Origin: Hoeflea ulvae | Lineage (GTDB): Bacteria > Pseudomonadota > Alphaproteobacteria > Rhizobiales > Rhizobiaceae | Assembly (NCBI RefSeq): GCF_026619435.1 | Contig: NZ_JAOVZQ010000001.1 | Span: forward strand, 379,501 to 443,500 | Direction: 5' to 3' | DNA length: 64,000 nucleotides | Shown here: positions 9,365 to 18,280 of the stretch, piece after piece | How positions within the stretch are numbered: position 1 is the first letter of the stretch | How the letters are laid out: the number at the start of each line of letters is the position of its first letter | The notes under the pieces: generated by a model | Told to the model about the DNA's origin: nothing | Databases searched by the model: none | The model's input: the letters and a program-made list of their open reading frames with translations, nothing else | Made by a program: the position numbers and the translations under genes

Positions 9365-10186
9365 GTGGAGCAGAGCAAAAACTACTTCCATCTGCACCTG
9401 ATATCGGACTCCACGGGAGAGACTCTGATGGCTGCCGGCCGCGCTGCAGCCGCGCAATTCCAGAGTGCGCAGGCACTTGAGCATGTCTATCCGCTGATTC
9501 GCACCCGCAAGCAGTTGTTTGCGGTGCTCGATGCCATCGATGGCGCACCGGGCATCGTGCTCTACACCCTGATTGACGCAGAGCTGTCCTCGATCATCGA
9601 ACTGAAGTGCCGCGACATGGGGCTGCCCAGCGTTTCGGTGCTCGAACCGGTGATCAATGTGTTCCAGAACTATCTCGGTGCCCCGTCACGCCGCCGGGTT
9701 GGGGCGCAGCACGCGATGGGAGAAGAGTATTTCAAGCGAATCGATGCGCTGAATTTCACGCTTGATCATGATGACGGCCAGTTGCCGGCCGATTTCGACG
9801 AGGCCGATCTGGTGATCATCGGCATCAGCCGCACATCAAAGACCCCGACAAGCATCTATATTGCCAATCGCGGCATCAAGACAGCCAACATTCCGATCGT
9901 CCATGGTGTGCCGCTTCCCGAAGGCTTGGCCAAGGCGACAAAACCACTGGTGGTTGGTCTCATTGCTTCCGTTGACCGCATTGCCCAGGTCCGGCAGAAC
10001 CGGGTGCTCGGTTCGACCACCGGCTATCAGGGCGAACACTACACTGACCGCTCGCTGATCAGCGAAGAGCTCAAATATGCCCGGTCGCTGTGCGAACGCC
10101 ACGGTTGGCCGGTGATCGATGTCACCCGCCGATCCATCGAGGAGACCGCAGCGGCGATCCTTGCCTTGCGTCCCAAGTGGCGCTAA
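9365..10186 (+). CDS. ppsR: Pyruvate, phosphate dikinase / PEP synthase regulatory protein (kinase-pyrophosphorylase)
   Basis: This DUF299 family protein is a bifunctional ADP-dependent kinase and phosphate-dependent pyrophosphorylase. It switches pyruvate phosphate dikinase or PEP synthase off and on by threonine phosphorylation. The nucleotide-binding motif GISRTSKTP is at residues 153-161. I start at GTG 9365, giving 273 aa and the family-like N-terminus [19 protein letters not shown], with a GGAG six bases upstream. The frame stays open 45 codons further upstream, but that part covers DnaA-box-like sites and does not resemble the family. It is the first gene to the right of the probable origin. 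Confidence 0.92.
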   Translation: MEQSKNYFHLHLISDSTGETLMAAGRAAAAQFQSAQALEHVYPLIRTRKQLFAVLDAIDGAPGIVLYTLIDAELSSIIELKCRDMGLPSVSVLEPVINVFQNYLGAPSRRRVGAQHAMGEEYFKRIDALNFTLDHDDGQLPADFDEADLVIIGISRTSKTPTSIYIANRGIKTANIPIVHGVPLPEGLAKATKPLVVGLIASVDRIAQVRQNRVLGSTTGYQGEHYTDRSLISEELKYARSLCERHGWPVIDVTRRSIEETAAAILALRPKWR

Positions 10187-10225
10187 CCCGGTTTCACGCC
10201 AGCCCCACGGTTCCAGGAGTTACCC

Positions 10226-10819
10226 ATGCCACCACGTCTCGTGCTCGCATCAGCCAGCCCTTTCAGGAAAGCCCTGCTTGAAAATGCCGGTCTGGCCTTT
10301 GATGTCGAGTCGGCCCGCATTGATGAGCGCGTCATCGAACAGACGCTTGACGGCCTTACCGCGGAAGACGTCGCCACCGTGCTTGCCGAAGCCAAGGCGC
10401 AGGACGTTTCCGACCGCAATCCCGGCGCGCTGGTCATCGGCTCGGACCAGACCCTGTCGCTTGGTGGCGAGATCTTTCACAAACCCGCCGATATGGAAGA
10501 GGCGCGGCGGCGGTTGTTGCAATTGTCAGGCCGCACCCATGCGCTCAACAGCGCCGTGGCCCTGGTGCGCGACGGCGAGACCATCTGGCGCCATGTCTCG
10601 GTGGCGCGCATGACCATGCGCGAGCTCGATCCGGGTTTCATCGGCCGCCATCTGTCCAATGTCGGCAGCCCGGCGCTGTCCTCGGTGGGCGCCTATCAGT
10701 TTGAAGGCGAGGGGCTGCAATTGTTCGACCGCTTTGAGGGTGACTACTTCACCATCATCGGCTTGCCGATGCTGCCATTGCTCGCCAAACTCCGGGAGTT
10801 GCAGGCCATTGACGGATAA
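10226..10819 (+). CDS. maf: Maf family nucleoside triphosphate pyrophosphatase
   Basis: Maf proteins hydrolyse modified or non-canonical nucleotides to monophosphates (house-cleaning). The N-terminus [18 protein letters not shown] holds the conserved SxSPxRxxLL motif, and GSDQTLSL carries the catalytic aspartate. The length is 197 aa. The SDQ form with FHKPAD resembles the YceF/m7GTP-specific branch more than the dTTP/UTP branch, but I would not assign the substrate firmly. It lies 39 bp after ppsR and overlaps aroE. Confidence 0.9.
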   Translation: MPPRLVLASASPFRKALLENAGLAFDVESARIDERVIEQTLDGLTAEDVATVLAEAKAQDVSDRNPGALVIGSDQTLSLGGEIFHKPADMEEARRRLLQLSGRTHALNSAVALVRDGETIWRHVSVARMTMRELDPGFIGRHLSNVGSPALSSVGAYQFEGEGLQLFDRFEGDYFTIIGLPMLPLLAKLRELQAIDG

Positions 10820-11669
10820 GACCAGCCAGATTGCGCCGCGCGCATTTGTCATCGGTCATCCGATTGGCCATTCCCGCTCGCCGATGATCCATCGCCATTG
10901 GCTCAAACAGGCCGGAATCGCCGGTAGCTATGATCCGGTTGATGTGTCCCCGGACGACCTGCGGGGCTTCTTCCAGGCGCTGAAGGACGGCTCCTCCGGT
11001 TTTGCCGGCGGAAATGTCACCGTGCCGCACAAGGAAGCCATCTTCGGCCTTGTCGATGAGGTCGATGAAACAGCCCGGCAGATCGGTGCGGCCAACACGG
11101 TCTGGCTTAACAAGGGAAAGCTGATGGCGACGAACACCGATTCTCTCGGATTTGCCGCCAATCTCGACGAAACCGCGCCCGGCTGGGATAGCGGCCAGAG
11201 GGCAATCGTGCTGGGCGCCGGCGGCGCCAGCCGCGCAGTCATCCATGCGCTTCTGTCTCGCGGTTTCACCGACATCAGCATAGTCAATCGCACATTGACC
11301 CGTGCCGTCGCCCTGGCCGAACGCTTTGGTTCGCATGTCACGGCCCATGCCATGGACGACCTTGCCGATGCCGTCAGTGGCGCGCATCTTTTCGTCAACA
11401 CCACCACGCTCGGCATGGCCGGCAGCGAGGCCCCGGAGATTGATTTCACCACCATGGAATCTGGCGCGCTTGTCACCGATATTGTCTATATCCCGTTGCA
11501 GACCCCTATCCTGACAATGGCAAAGCGCCAGGGACTGGCCACGGCCGATGGTCTGGGCATGCTGCTTCATCAGGCCGTGCCCGGATTTGAAAAATGGTTC
11601 GGGGTGAGGCCGGTGGTCACGCAACAATTGCGGCAACTGGTCATCGCCGACATGGAGGCGCACTCATGA
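10809..11669 (+). CDS. aroE: Shikimate dehydrogenase
   Basis: AroE reduces 3-dehydroshikimate to shikimate with NADPH in aromatic amino acid synthesis. The shikimate-binding SRSPMIH, the catalytic lysine in NVTVPHKEA, the dinucleotide loop GAGGASRAV and the NADP-binding NRT block are all present. No ATG fits the family N-terminus; I start at TTG 10809, which overlaps the maf stop and gives [24 protein letters not shown] (286 aa), with GGGAG ten bases upstream. The 3' end overlaps coaE by ATGA. Confidence 0.92.
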   Translation: MTDKTSQIAPRAFVIGHPIGHSRSPMIHRHWLKQAGIAGSYDPVDVSPDDLRGFFQALKDGSSGFAGGNVTVPHKEAIFGLVDEVDETARQIGAANTVWLNKGKLMATNTDSLGFAANLDETAPGWDSGQRAIVLGAGGASRAVIHALLSRGFTDISIVNRTLTRAVALAERFGSHVTAHAMDDLADAVSGAHLFVNTTTLGMAGSEAPEIDFTTMESGALVTDIVYIPLQTPILTMAKRQGLATADGLGMLLHQAVPGFEKWFGVRPVVTQQLRQLVIADMEAHS

Positions 11670-12265
11670 TCGTCATCGGTCTGACCGGCTCGATCGGCAT
11701 GGGCAAATCCACCACCGCGGAGATGTTCAAGGCTCTGGGCGTGCCGGTGATCAGCGCCGACGAGATCGTGCATGATCTCTATCGCGGCGAGGCGGCGCCA
11801 CTGATCGAGGCGGCGTTTCCCGGATCCGCGCCCGATGGTGTGGTCAACCGGGAAGTACTGTCGGAAAAACTGATGGCGGCACCGGCGGAATTTGCCCGGC
11901 TGGAAGCGATCATTCACCCGTTGGTGCGGGCGCGTGAGAAAAGCTTCATTGAAGAAGCGCGCGCCAGAGATGAGCCGATGGTGCTGGTCGATATTCCGCT
12001 GCTGTTTGAAACCGGCGCCGAGGACCGGGTCGACGTCATCGTCGTCGTCAGTTGTGCGCCGGAGATCCAGCGCGAGCGGGTGATGGCGCGTCCGGGGATG
12101 ACGTCTGACAAGTTCGAAGCTATCCTGGCGCGGCAGGTTACCGATGCTGAAAAACGCGCCCGCGCCGACCATGTCATTGACACCGGCGGCGGACTGGAGG
12201 CGGCCCGCCAGCAGGTTGCCGACATCGTTGCAAAACTGACCGAATCCTCGAAGAAGGGCCTATAG
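11666..12265 (+). CDS. coaE: Dephospho-CoA kinase
   Basis: CoaE phosphorylates the 3'-hydroxyl of dephospho-CoA in the last step of coenzyme A synthesis. The P-loop GLTGSIGMGKST is at residues 4-15, and DIPLLFETG is the family substrate-binding block. The ATG overlaps the aroE stop (ATGA), giving 199 aa; the frame extends further upstream but only inside aroE. dnaQ follows one base later. Confidence 0.95.
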   Translation: MIVIGLTGSIGMGKSTTAEMFKALGVPVISADEIVHDLYRGEAAPLIEAAFPGSAPDGVVNREVLSEKLMAAPAEFARLEAIIHPLVRAREKSFIEEARARDEPMVLVDIPLLFETGAEDRVDVIVVVSCAPEIQRERVMARPGMTSDKFEAILARQVTDAEKRARADHVIDTGGGLEAARQQVADIVAKLTESSKKGL

Positions 12266-12266
12266 A

Positions 12267-12959
12267 ATGCGCGAGATTGTCTTCGATACGGAAACCACCG
12301 GACTGAGCAACCAGTCCGACCGGATCATCGAGATCGGCTGCATCGAGCTCGAGAACCAGTTTCCGACCGGCCGCACATTGCATCTGTTCATCAATCCCGA
12401 TGGCTGCAAGGTGCATCCCGATGCGCTGGCCGTGCACGGCATCACCGATGACTTTCTGGCTGACAAGCCGCTGTTCAGCGCTGTCGCCGACCAGATCGCG
12501 GATTTCTTTGAAGGGGCACATTACGTCGCCCACAATGCCAGTTTCGACATGGGATTTCTCAACGCCGAATACAAACGCATTGGCCGGCCGGCGATCTCGC
12601 CGGATCTGGTGATCGACACGCTCTCGCTCGCCCGGCGCCGGCATCCGATGGGCCCCAACAGCCTGGATGCACTGTGCCGGCGCTACGGAATCGACAATTC
12701 GCACCGCAACAAGCACGGCGCGCTGCTCGATGCCGAATTGCTGACAGATGTCTATATCGAGATGAATGGCGGCCGGCAGGCGGCGCTGGGCTTGTCGACC
12801 GATGATGTCAAAACCGTTGAGCAGGACGTCGATCACGAGGTCGTCGAAATCGGCGAGCGGCTGCGGCCCTTGCCACAGCGCCTGAGCGCTGCCGAAATCG
12901 AAGCGCATGCAAAGCTGATTGCCCGCATCGGCGCCGACGCCTTGTGGAACAAGGCCTGA
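12267..12959 (+). CDS. dnaQ: DNA polymerase III epsilon subunit (proofreading exonuclease)
   Basis: DnaQ is the 3'-5' exonuclease that proofreads for the replicative polymerase. Exo I FDTETTG (the DxE metal ligands) is at residues 5-11, Exo II is VAHNASFDMGF and Exo III is HGALLDAELL. The length, 230 aa, suits the alphaproteobacterial form, with a C-terminal tail for contacting the alpha subunit. It ends the plus-strand ppsR-maf-aroE-coaE-dnaQ operon and meets secB tail-to-tail across a strong hairpin. Confidence 0.94.
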   Translation: MREIVFDTETTGLSNQSDRIIEIGCIELENQFPTGRTLHLFINPDGCKVHPDALAVHGITDDFLADKPLFSAVADQIADFFEGAHYVAHNASFDMGFLNAEYKRIGRPAISPDLVIDTLSLARRRHPMGPNSLDALCRRYGIDNSHRNKHGALLDAELLTDVYIEMNGGRQAALGLSTDDVKTVEQDVDHEVVEIGERLRPLPQRLSAAEIEAHAKLIARIGADALWNKA

Positions 12960-13040
12960 TCGATCCTGCCGAACCGGCCTTGGCCGCTGATGGCGGGGCA
13001 GGGCACCACCGGACCAGGTGAGAGCGATCCCCGAAACGCA

Positions 13041-13064
13041 AAAGGCCGCCCGGAGGCGGCCTTT
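13041..13064. terminator. Bidirectional intrinsic terminator between dnaQ and secB
   Basis: A perfect 10-bp stem (AAAGGCCGCC with GGCGGCCTTT) with loop CGGA lies between the convergent dnaQ and secB genes. The terminal A/T pairs give a short U-tract in either direction. Confidence 0.82.
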
Positions 13065-13089
13065 CACATTCGTCCTGACCAGTGCCGGC

Positions 13090-13605
13090 TCAGTTGACCT
13101 GATTGGTGGCAACCTGCGCCTTGGTGTTTTCTTCAGCCATGCGCTGCTGGAACATCTGGGCAAAATCGATCGGATCGATCAGCAGCGGCGGGAAGCCGCC
13201 ATTGCGTGTTGCATCGGCGATGATCTGGCGTGCAAACGGGAACAGGATGCGCGGGCATTCGATGAACAGCAGCGGCAGCATGTGTTCCTGCGGGAAATTG
13301 GCAACCCGGAAGACGCCGCCATAGACCAGCTCGACATTGAACACGACGGTGTCGCCGGTCTTTGCGGTGGCATTCATTGTCAGCAGCACGTCGAATTCTG
13401 TCTCGCCCAGAGGATTGGCGTTGACGTTGACATTGATGCTGATTTCCGGCGCTTTTTCGCGCGGGCCGAGTGATTTCGGCGCGCCCGGATTTTCGAACGA
13501 CAGATCCTTGATGTACTGGGCCAGAACATTCAGCGAAGGTGCTTCGCCATTGCCTTTGACGTCAGTCGCTGCGGCATCACCTTTTTGGGTTGTGTCTTTT
13601 GCCAT
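13090..13605 (-). CDS. secB: Protein-export chaperone SecB
   Basis: SecB is the cytoplasmic homotetrameric chaperone that holds preproteins unfolded and hands them to SecA. Family blocks [56 protein letters not shown] and [17 protein letters not shown] are all present in order. The length is 171 aa, with an acidic-polar tail on both ends. It is transcribed alone on the minus strand. Confidence 0.96.
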   Translation of the reverse strand: MAKDTTQKGDAAATDVKGNGEAPSLNVLAQYIKDLSFENPGAPKSLGPREKAPEISINVNVNANPLGETEFDVLLTMNATAKTGDTVVFNVELVYGGVFRVANFPQEHMLPLLFIECPRILFPFARQIIADATRNGGFPPLLIDPIDFAQMFQQRMAEENTKAQVATNQVN

Positions 13606-13686
13606 GTGGCTCTTCCCTGTTTTTCATCCGCCAAGGCGGTTGTCCTGAAAATTGTTCGGGCATGGGCTAGCATTTCGCCAGCGGGC

Positions 13687-14244
13687 TTACAACCCGTTTG
13701 CGCTGCCGCCATCCTTGCGGCCGGGCTTTGTCAGGCTTTCGCGGTCGTCCGACCAGGGCGAAGACGAATCATTGGTGCGCTCATATTCATCCTCGTTGAG
13801 ATCGACCACGCCGTCAGGTGCACCGCTTCCCCGACGCGGATCAGCGCCGGGATTGCGCGGATCGGCGCTGAAGCCGCCCATGGTCTGAACCACGATCCGG
13901 TCCTTGATCAGGCGCCAGACGCCATCCCGGATCGCGGGGACGAACAGCAGGAAGCCGAGCGAATCGGTGACAAATCCGGGTGTCAGCAGCAGCACGCCGG
14001 CAATCAGGATCATCACCCCGTGCACCAGTTCGCGGCCGGGCACCCGGTTGGCGCGCATCTCGGCATTGATCCGGTTGAACAGCCCCACTCCCTGCCAGCG
14101 CAGCAGGAAACTGCCCAGGATGGCGGTGAACAGCACCATGCCGAGCGTGGCCCAGACACCGATCTGACCGCCGATGACGACAAAGGCCGCAATTTCGGCC
14201 AGTGGCACGGCAAGAAGCAGAAATGGAATCAGGGAAAACCGCAT
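13687..14244 (-). CDS. fxsA: FxsA family membrane protein
   Basis: FxsA-type inner-membrane protein; E. coli FxsA (suppressor of F exclusion of phage T7) is the namesake, and its cellular role is not well defined. Three or four hydrophobic segments fill the N-terminal 110 residues (RFSLIPFLLLAVPLAEIAAF, then a GVWATLGMVLFTAILGSFLL stretch and MILIAGVLLLTPGFVTD). The last is the family signature. A charged C-terminal tail follows. I start at the ATG giving MRFSLIPF (185 aa); a TTG three codons earlier is possible. It is divergent from timA. Confidence 0.85.
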   Translation of the reverse strand: MRFSLIPFLLLAVPLAEIAAFVVIGGQIGVWATLGMVLFTAILGSFLLRWQGVGLFNRINAEMRANRVPGRELVHGVMILIAGVLLLTPGFVTDSLGFLLFVPAIRDGVWRLIKDRIVVQTMGGFSADPRNPGADPRRGSGAPDGVVDLNEDEYERTNDSSSPWSDDRESLTKPGRKDGGSANGL

Positions 14245-14377
14245 GAAGAACAATCCGTGGTCAAAAAGCGCCCGCTTTTCGCAGGCGGCGGGAAATAGAA
14301 TGGCCAGACCCTTTGATTGATTGGCCCAAGGGCATTATATGCTTCCTGTTTGATGATGTAACCGAAAGAAGGCGGGA

Positions 14378-15082
14378 ATGGGTTCCTTTGATTTTGTGAC
14401 GTTCTTCTTTTTTGTGGCGGCGGTGATCATATTCATCCAGCTTCGGTCAGTGCTTGGCAAGCGCACCGGCCATGAAGCCCCGCCGCGCGACCAGATGGCC
14501 CGCCGCGACCAGGCCCCGGCGGCCGAAGGTCTCGATGATCCCAAGGTCGTCACCCTCCCGCGCCGCGGCCGGGAAAGCAGTGAACCCGAAACGTTTGCGG
14601 CTGTGGATGCCTATGCCGAACCCGGCAGCGAGCTCAACAAGGGTTTGCGAGAGGTTGTTGCGGCTGATCCGAGCTTCGATCCCGTGGAATTTGTCGCCGG
14701 CGCCACCACCGCCTATGAGATGATCGTGTCGGCCTATGCGGAAGGCGATCGCAAGACCCTCAAGGGGCTGTTGTCGCGCGAAGTCTATGACGGGTTCGTT
14801 GCAGCGATCGACGAACGCGAGGCCCGCGGCGAAACCGTCCGGTCGAATTTTGTCGGCATTGAAAAGTCGAGCATTATCCAGGCCGAGATGAAGGGCACGG
14901 AAGCCAATATCACGCTGCGAATCATGAGCCAGCTGATTTCCGCCACCCTGGACAAGGATGGCGAGGTGATAGAAGGCGATCTGGCGGATGTGACCGACGT
15001 CAATGACGTCTGGACATTTGCCCGCGACACGCGCTCGCGTGATCCGAACTGGCGCCTGATTGCGACGGAAGCCGATCAGTAA
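14378..15082 (+). CDS. timA: Tim44/TimA family membrane-anchored adaptor protein
   Basis: Bacterial relative of mitochondrial Tim44. Residues 6-25 form one membrane anchor (FVTFFFFVAAVIIFIQLRSV), followed by a charged linker rich in R/E/P. The C-terminal Tim44 domain includes FVAGATTAYEMIVSAYAEGDRKTLKGLLS and ends in DVWTFARDTRSRDPNWRLIAT. The length is 234 aa. Its stop overlaps the mltA start (TAATG), consistent with an envelope-related operon. The bacterial function is not settled. Confidence 0.88.
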   Translation: MGSFDFVTFFFFVAAVIIFIQLRSVLGKRTGHEAPPRDQMARRDQAPAAEGLDDPKVVTLPRRGRESSEPETFAAVDAYAEPGSELNKGLREVVAADPSFDPVEFVAGATTAYEMIVSAYAEGDRKTLKGLLSREVYDGFVAAIDEREARGETVRSNFVGIEKSSIIQAEMKGTEANITLRIMSQLISATLDKDGEVIEGDLADVTDVNDVWTFARDTRSRDPNWRLIATEADQ

Positions 15083-16212
15083 TGGGGTTGTCGCTTCGGC
15101 GAGAGCAATTCTCCAAACTCCCCGGCTGGGCGGATGATACGCCCAGCCACGCATTCGCGGCGTTCCGCCGCTCGGCCGCCCATGCCATGCACAACCGGCC
15201 CTATCGCACCGGATCACTTGGTCTGAGCCATCAGGATTTTCAGCCATCCTTTGCCGCAGCCCTGGCGGTGAACGCCGCTGACTCCGGCTATCTATCCCCG
15301 TCTCAAGCGCGTGAATTCTTCGAGACATGGTTCCGTCCGGTGGCCCTTTGTCCCGATGATGGCCGGGGATTCGTAACCGGCTATTATGAGCCTGACGTCA
15401 CGGTCGGCTACAGGGCTGAATCCGGCTACAGATTTCCGTTCCTGCGCAAGCCGGACTCCCTGGTCAAGGTTCCCGATCCCGACAATCCGCCGCCGGGGAT
15501 CCCGGAGGGTTATGCCTTCATGATCGATGACGGCGGCAAACCGGCTTGCTGTCCCGACCGCGCCGAAATCGAAAATGGCGCCTTTGACGGCCATGATCTC
15601 GAGATCGCCTGGGCCGAAAGCCGGGCCGATGTGTTCTTTGCCCATGTCCAGGGCTGCGCCCGGCTTCGCTTCCCCGACGGTCAGGTCCGGCGCATCACCT
15701 ATGCCGGCAAGAGCGGCCATCCCTTTACCGGCATCGGCCGGTTGCTGGTCGAGCGGGGCGAGATTGCCGCCGAAACCGTGTCCATGGCAGCGATCCGGGA
15801 CTGGCTCGCCGTCGAGCCGGAACGGGCCGACCGGCTGATGCGGGAAAACCGGTCCTACATCTTTTTCCTGGAAGCCGAAGTCGACGATGAACGGCTGGGG
15901 CCGGTGGCGGCCGCCAAGGTGCCGCTGGAGCCGGGACGCTCGCTGGCGGTGGATCGCCACATCCACAGTTTTGGCACCCCGATCTTCGTGTCCGCGCCGG
16001 AGCTTGCGGATTTTGATCACGCGCGCCCCTTTGCGCGGCTGATGATCGCCCAGGATACCGGCACCGCGATTGTCGGCCCGGCCCGGGGCGACCTGTTCGC
16101 CGGGTCGGGTGCCGCGGCCGGCGCCACCGCAGGATCGATCAAGGCAAAGGCGGAATTCGTGGTCCTTGCTCCGGCAGGATCGGAGATCGCACGGCGGGCC
16201 GGGCATGAGTGA
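15082..16212 (+). CDS. mltA: Membrane-bound lytic murein transglycosylase A (MltA)
   Basis: MltA cleaves the MurNAc-GlcNAc bond of peptidoglycan to leave 1,6-anhydro ends. The MltA barrel block GFVTGYYEPDV and the 3D domain with DRHIHSFGTPIF and MIAQDTGTAIVGPARGDLFAG are present; the last includes the catalytic aspartate. The length is 376 aa. The chosen start has no signal peptide or lipobox, so either export is atypical or the protein relies on another route. It overlaps timA upstream and smr downstream. Confidence 0.9.
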   Translation: MGLSLRREQFSKLPGWADDTPSHAFAAFRRSAAHAMHNRPYRTGSLGLSHQDFQPSFAAALAVNAADSGYLSPSQAREFFETWFRPVALCPDDGRGFVTGYYEPDVTVGYRAESGYRFPFLRKPDSLVKVPDPDNPPPGIPEGYAFMIDDGGKPACCPDRAEIENGAFDGHDLEIAWAESRADVFFAHVQGCARLRFPDGQVRRITYAGKSGHPFTGIGRLLVERGEIAAETVSMAAIRDWLAVEPERADRLMRENRSYIFFLEAEVDDERLGPVAAAKVPLEPGRSLAVDRHIHSFGTPIFVSAPELADFDHARPFARLMIAQDTGTAIVGPARGDLFAGSGAAAGATAGSIKAKAEFVVLAPAGSEIARRAGHE

Positions 16213-16753
16213 CGGAAAGCCCAAGCTCAGTCATGAAGACCGGATCATCTGGGCACAGGTGGCCCGCACGGTGGATGCTTATCCGGGCAAGCAGGTCGAG
16301 GCGGACGACTGGTTTGCGCTGGAAACGCCGGCGCCGCCCAAGCCTGCACCGGAAAAGCCGGTCAAGCGCCCGCACTCCATTCTCAGCGTCAATCCTCCGG
16401 CCAGGCCAAAGCCGCATCCGATCGAAAAGCCGGTGGTGCGCAAGCTGGCGCGCGGAAAACTGCCGATTGACGGCCGCATCGATCTGCATGGCCTGACCCA
16501 GAGCGAGGCCCACAATCTGCTGTTCGGCTTCCTCGCCCGCGCCCATGAGCGGGGCCTGCGCCATGTGCTGGTCATCACTGGCAAGGGCACCTCGCGTGGC
16601 GGTGAGGGCGTGCTCAAGCGGGCCGTGCCTGACTGGCTGAGCAAGCCGGAATTCCGCTTCCTGATCTCGGGCTTTGAGGACGCGGCCCGCGGCCATGGCG
16701 GCGAAGGCGCTTTGTATATCCGTCTGCGCCGCGAGAAGGGGAGCGCCGGATGA
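16205..16753 (+). CDS. Smr domain protein
   Basis: Small MutS-related (Smr) domain protein, 182 aa. Residues 41-80 form a proline/lysine-rich linker. The Smr domain (about 88-178) has the DLHGL motif at 93-97 and TGKGTSRGGEGVLK at 125-138. Smr domains in other proteins nick DNA or RNA; stand-alone copies such as this (YdaL/DUF2027-like) lack an assigned substrate. The ATG lies within the end of mltA, and the stop overlaps the XRE regulator gene (ATGA), so translation of the three is coupled. Confidence 0.88.
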   Translation: MSDGKPKLSHEDRIIWAQVARTVDAYPGKQVEADDWFALETPAPPKPAPEKPVKRPHSILSVNPPARPKPHPIEKPVVRKLARGKLPIDGRIDLHGLTQSEAHNLLFGFLARAHERGLRHVLVITGKGTSRGGEGVLKRAVPDWLSKPEFRFLISGFEDAARGHGGEGALYIRLRREKGSAG

Positions 16754-17175
16754 CGCCGTTCGGTCAAGCGCTGCGCCGTCTGCGCGCCGCACGCGGCGTG
16801 ACCCAGCGCCAGATGGCTGCCGCCATGGGTGTCTCGCCCGCCTATCTCTCGGCGCTTGAACACGGCAGACGCTCCGAGCCGAGCTGGGAATTCATCCAGC
16901 GCACGATCGGCTATTTCAACATCATCTGGGACGAGGCCGAGGAGCTGCAGATGCTGGCGCATCTGTCGCGGCCGAAGGTGACCATCGACACGTCGGGCCT
17001 GTCGCCGAAAGCCACCGAGATCGCCAACCGGTTGGCCGGGGCGATTGCCCGGCTGGACGAGCCGGCGCTTGAGGAAATCGGCAAATTGATCGATGCGGCC
17101 AAACCCGCTTCCGGGTCGGGGGGCGGCGGAAAGCCTGCACGCAGCCGGCATAAAAGCCGGTCTTCGCAGGATTAG
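16750..17175 (+). CDS. XRE family helix-turn-helix regulator
   Basis: Cro/C1-type DNA-binding domain at about residues 4-60: FGQALRRLRAARGVTQRQMAAAMGVSPAYLSALEHG is a clear HTH_3 motif. A linker and a lysine/serine-rich tail follow. The length is 141 aa. It is translationally coupled to smr and is the last gene of the timA-mltA-smr-XRE run. The pairing of mltA, smr and a short XRE protein recurs in rhizobia as I recall it, but its target is unknown. Confidence 0.88.
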   Translation: MTPFGQALRRLRAARGVTQRQMAAAMGVSPAYLSALEHGRRSEPSWEFIQRTIGYFNIIWDEAEELQMLAHLSRPKVTIDTSGLSPKATEIANRLAGAIARLDEPALEEIGKLIDAAKPASGSGGGGKPARSRHKSRSSQD

Positions 17176-17204
17176 AGCGTCGCCACCATACGGCTGGCGC
17201 GAAA

Positions 17205-18194
17205 TCAGCGGGCGATCATCTCCCGCAGCTCGTCTTCATGCTCATTGACCAGCCAGCCATAATAATTCTCGCGCGGGAGCAGCGGCTTCAGGCCGCGCTT
17301 CTTGCGCTTGTCGTTTTCCTCGGCCAGCTCTTTCGCCCGGCGCGCCGGATTGCCGACATTGTACAAGGTCGCGGTCAGGCCGGGATTTTCGGAAATGTCG
17401 AACCCGGCAATATCACGGTAGTTCTCGATGGATTCGGCAATCGACGCGGCCATATAGGCCAGGGTCGAATCCGGCTCCATGATCGCGTTGTAGACTTGCG
17501 AGGCATTGCCGGCGCTGAGCTTTCTCAGTCTCGAGACCTTGTTGACCCTGTCGGTGTGGATCAGCGCGGTCAGCGGATTGAGCTGGCCAAGCCCGAAGGT
17601 CTGGCCGGCATAGAACGGCTGGAAGAACACGGCGCCGAAGCGGTCGTCCGGAAACGCCGTGCCCGACACCTTCTTGCCGCGGAATGTGGCTTCCCACACA
17701 TCTTCCCGGCAGGTCCACAATCTGGCTGAATCCCAGTCTTCGTCGCACTCCTCGAATTCCGGCCGCTTGACGAATTCGACAACGCTTTCGCCGTCATGAT
17801 CGAAGCGGAACTTTTCGCCGGCATAGGAGATCGCCTTGACGTAATAGGTCTGCAACCGGTCATAGGCATCGACATTGTAGGTGTGCTCGCCGACAAGTGC
17901 GCCGACGATATGGATCGGATCGATCTTGTACTGCCCGGCGACATTGACGATCTTGCGCTTGAGCTTGGTATCGTCGGCGATCAGGTTGCGGATCTTCTCG
18001 TATTTCTCGTCGAAACTGGATTTCGTCGCCTTGGTGCGCCGCTTGGAGGCACCCGGCACGTCCGGCTGCGTGGCGCTGCGGTTGCCCGCAGGCACCAGTT
18101 CGGCGGCATGGCCGGCAGGGACCTGCATCAGGCTCATGGTGAGCGCGATCGAGATCGCCATCACGGTCTTGAGCTTGCTGCTGGCCACAAACAT
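17205..18194 (-). CDS. DUF1402 family exported protein, transglycosylase-like
   Basis: A Sec signal peptide (about residues 1-31, hydrophobic core VMAISIALTMSLM, cleavage after GHA) precedes a charged linker and the DUF1402 domain. The AGQYKIDPIHIVGALVGEHTYN stretch, with a glutamate after a hydrophobic helix, and FGLGQLNPLTAL resemble lytic transglycosylase catalytic and substrate blocks. That suggests a periplasmic murein hydrolase fold, but activity is inference. I start at MFVASSKLK (329 aa), with GGAGAG five bases upstream; an ATG four codons earlier overlaps that site. The C-terminal YYGWLVNEHEDELREMI is conserved-looking. Confidence 0.75.
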   Translation of the reverse strand: MFVASSKLKTVMAISIALTMSLMQVPAGHAAELVPAGNRSATQPDVPGASKRRTKATKSSFDEKYEKIRNLIADDTKLKRKIVNVAGQYKIDPIHIVGALVGEHTYNVDAYDRLQTYYVKAISYAGEKFRFDHDGESVVEFVKRPEFEECDEDWDSARLWTCREDVWEATFRGKKVSGTAFPDDRFGAVFFQPFYAGQTFGLGQLNPLTALIHTDRVNKVSRLRKLSAGNASQVYNAIMEPDSTLAYMAASIAESIENYRDIAGFDISENPGLTATLYNVGNPARRAKELAEENDKRKKRGLKPLLPRENYYGWLVNEHEDELREMIAR

Positions 18195-18280
18195 GGTTCT
18201 CTCCATAGCGCTATCAGACCCGGGACCATGCCCGGGGCGCAGCTCGTTTTCAGTGTGACGCGCTACCTTGGAAAAGCGGC

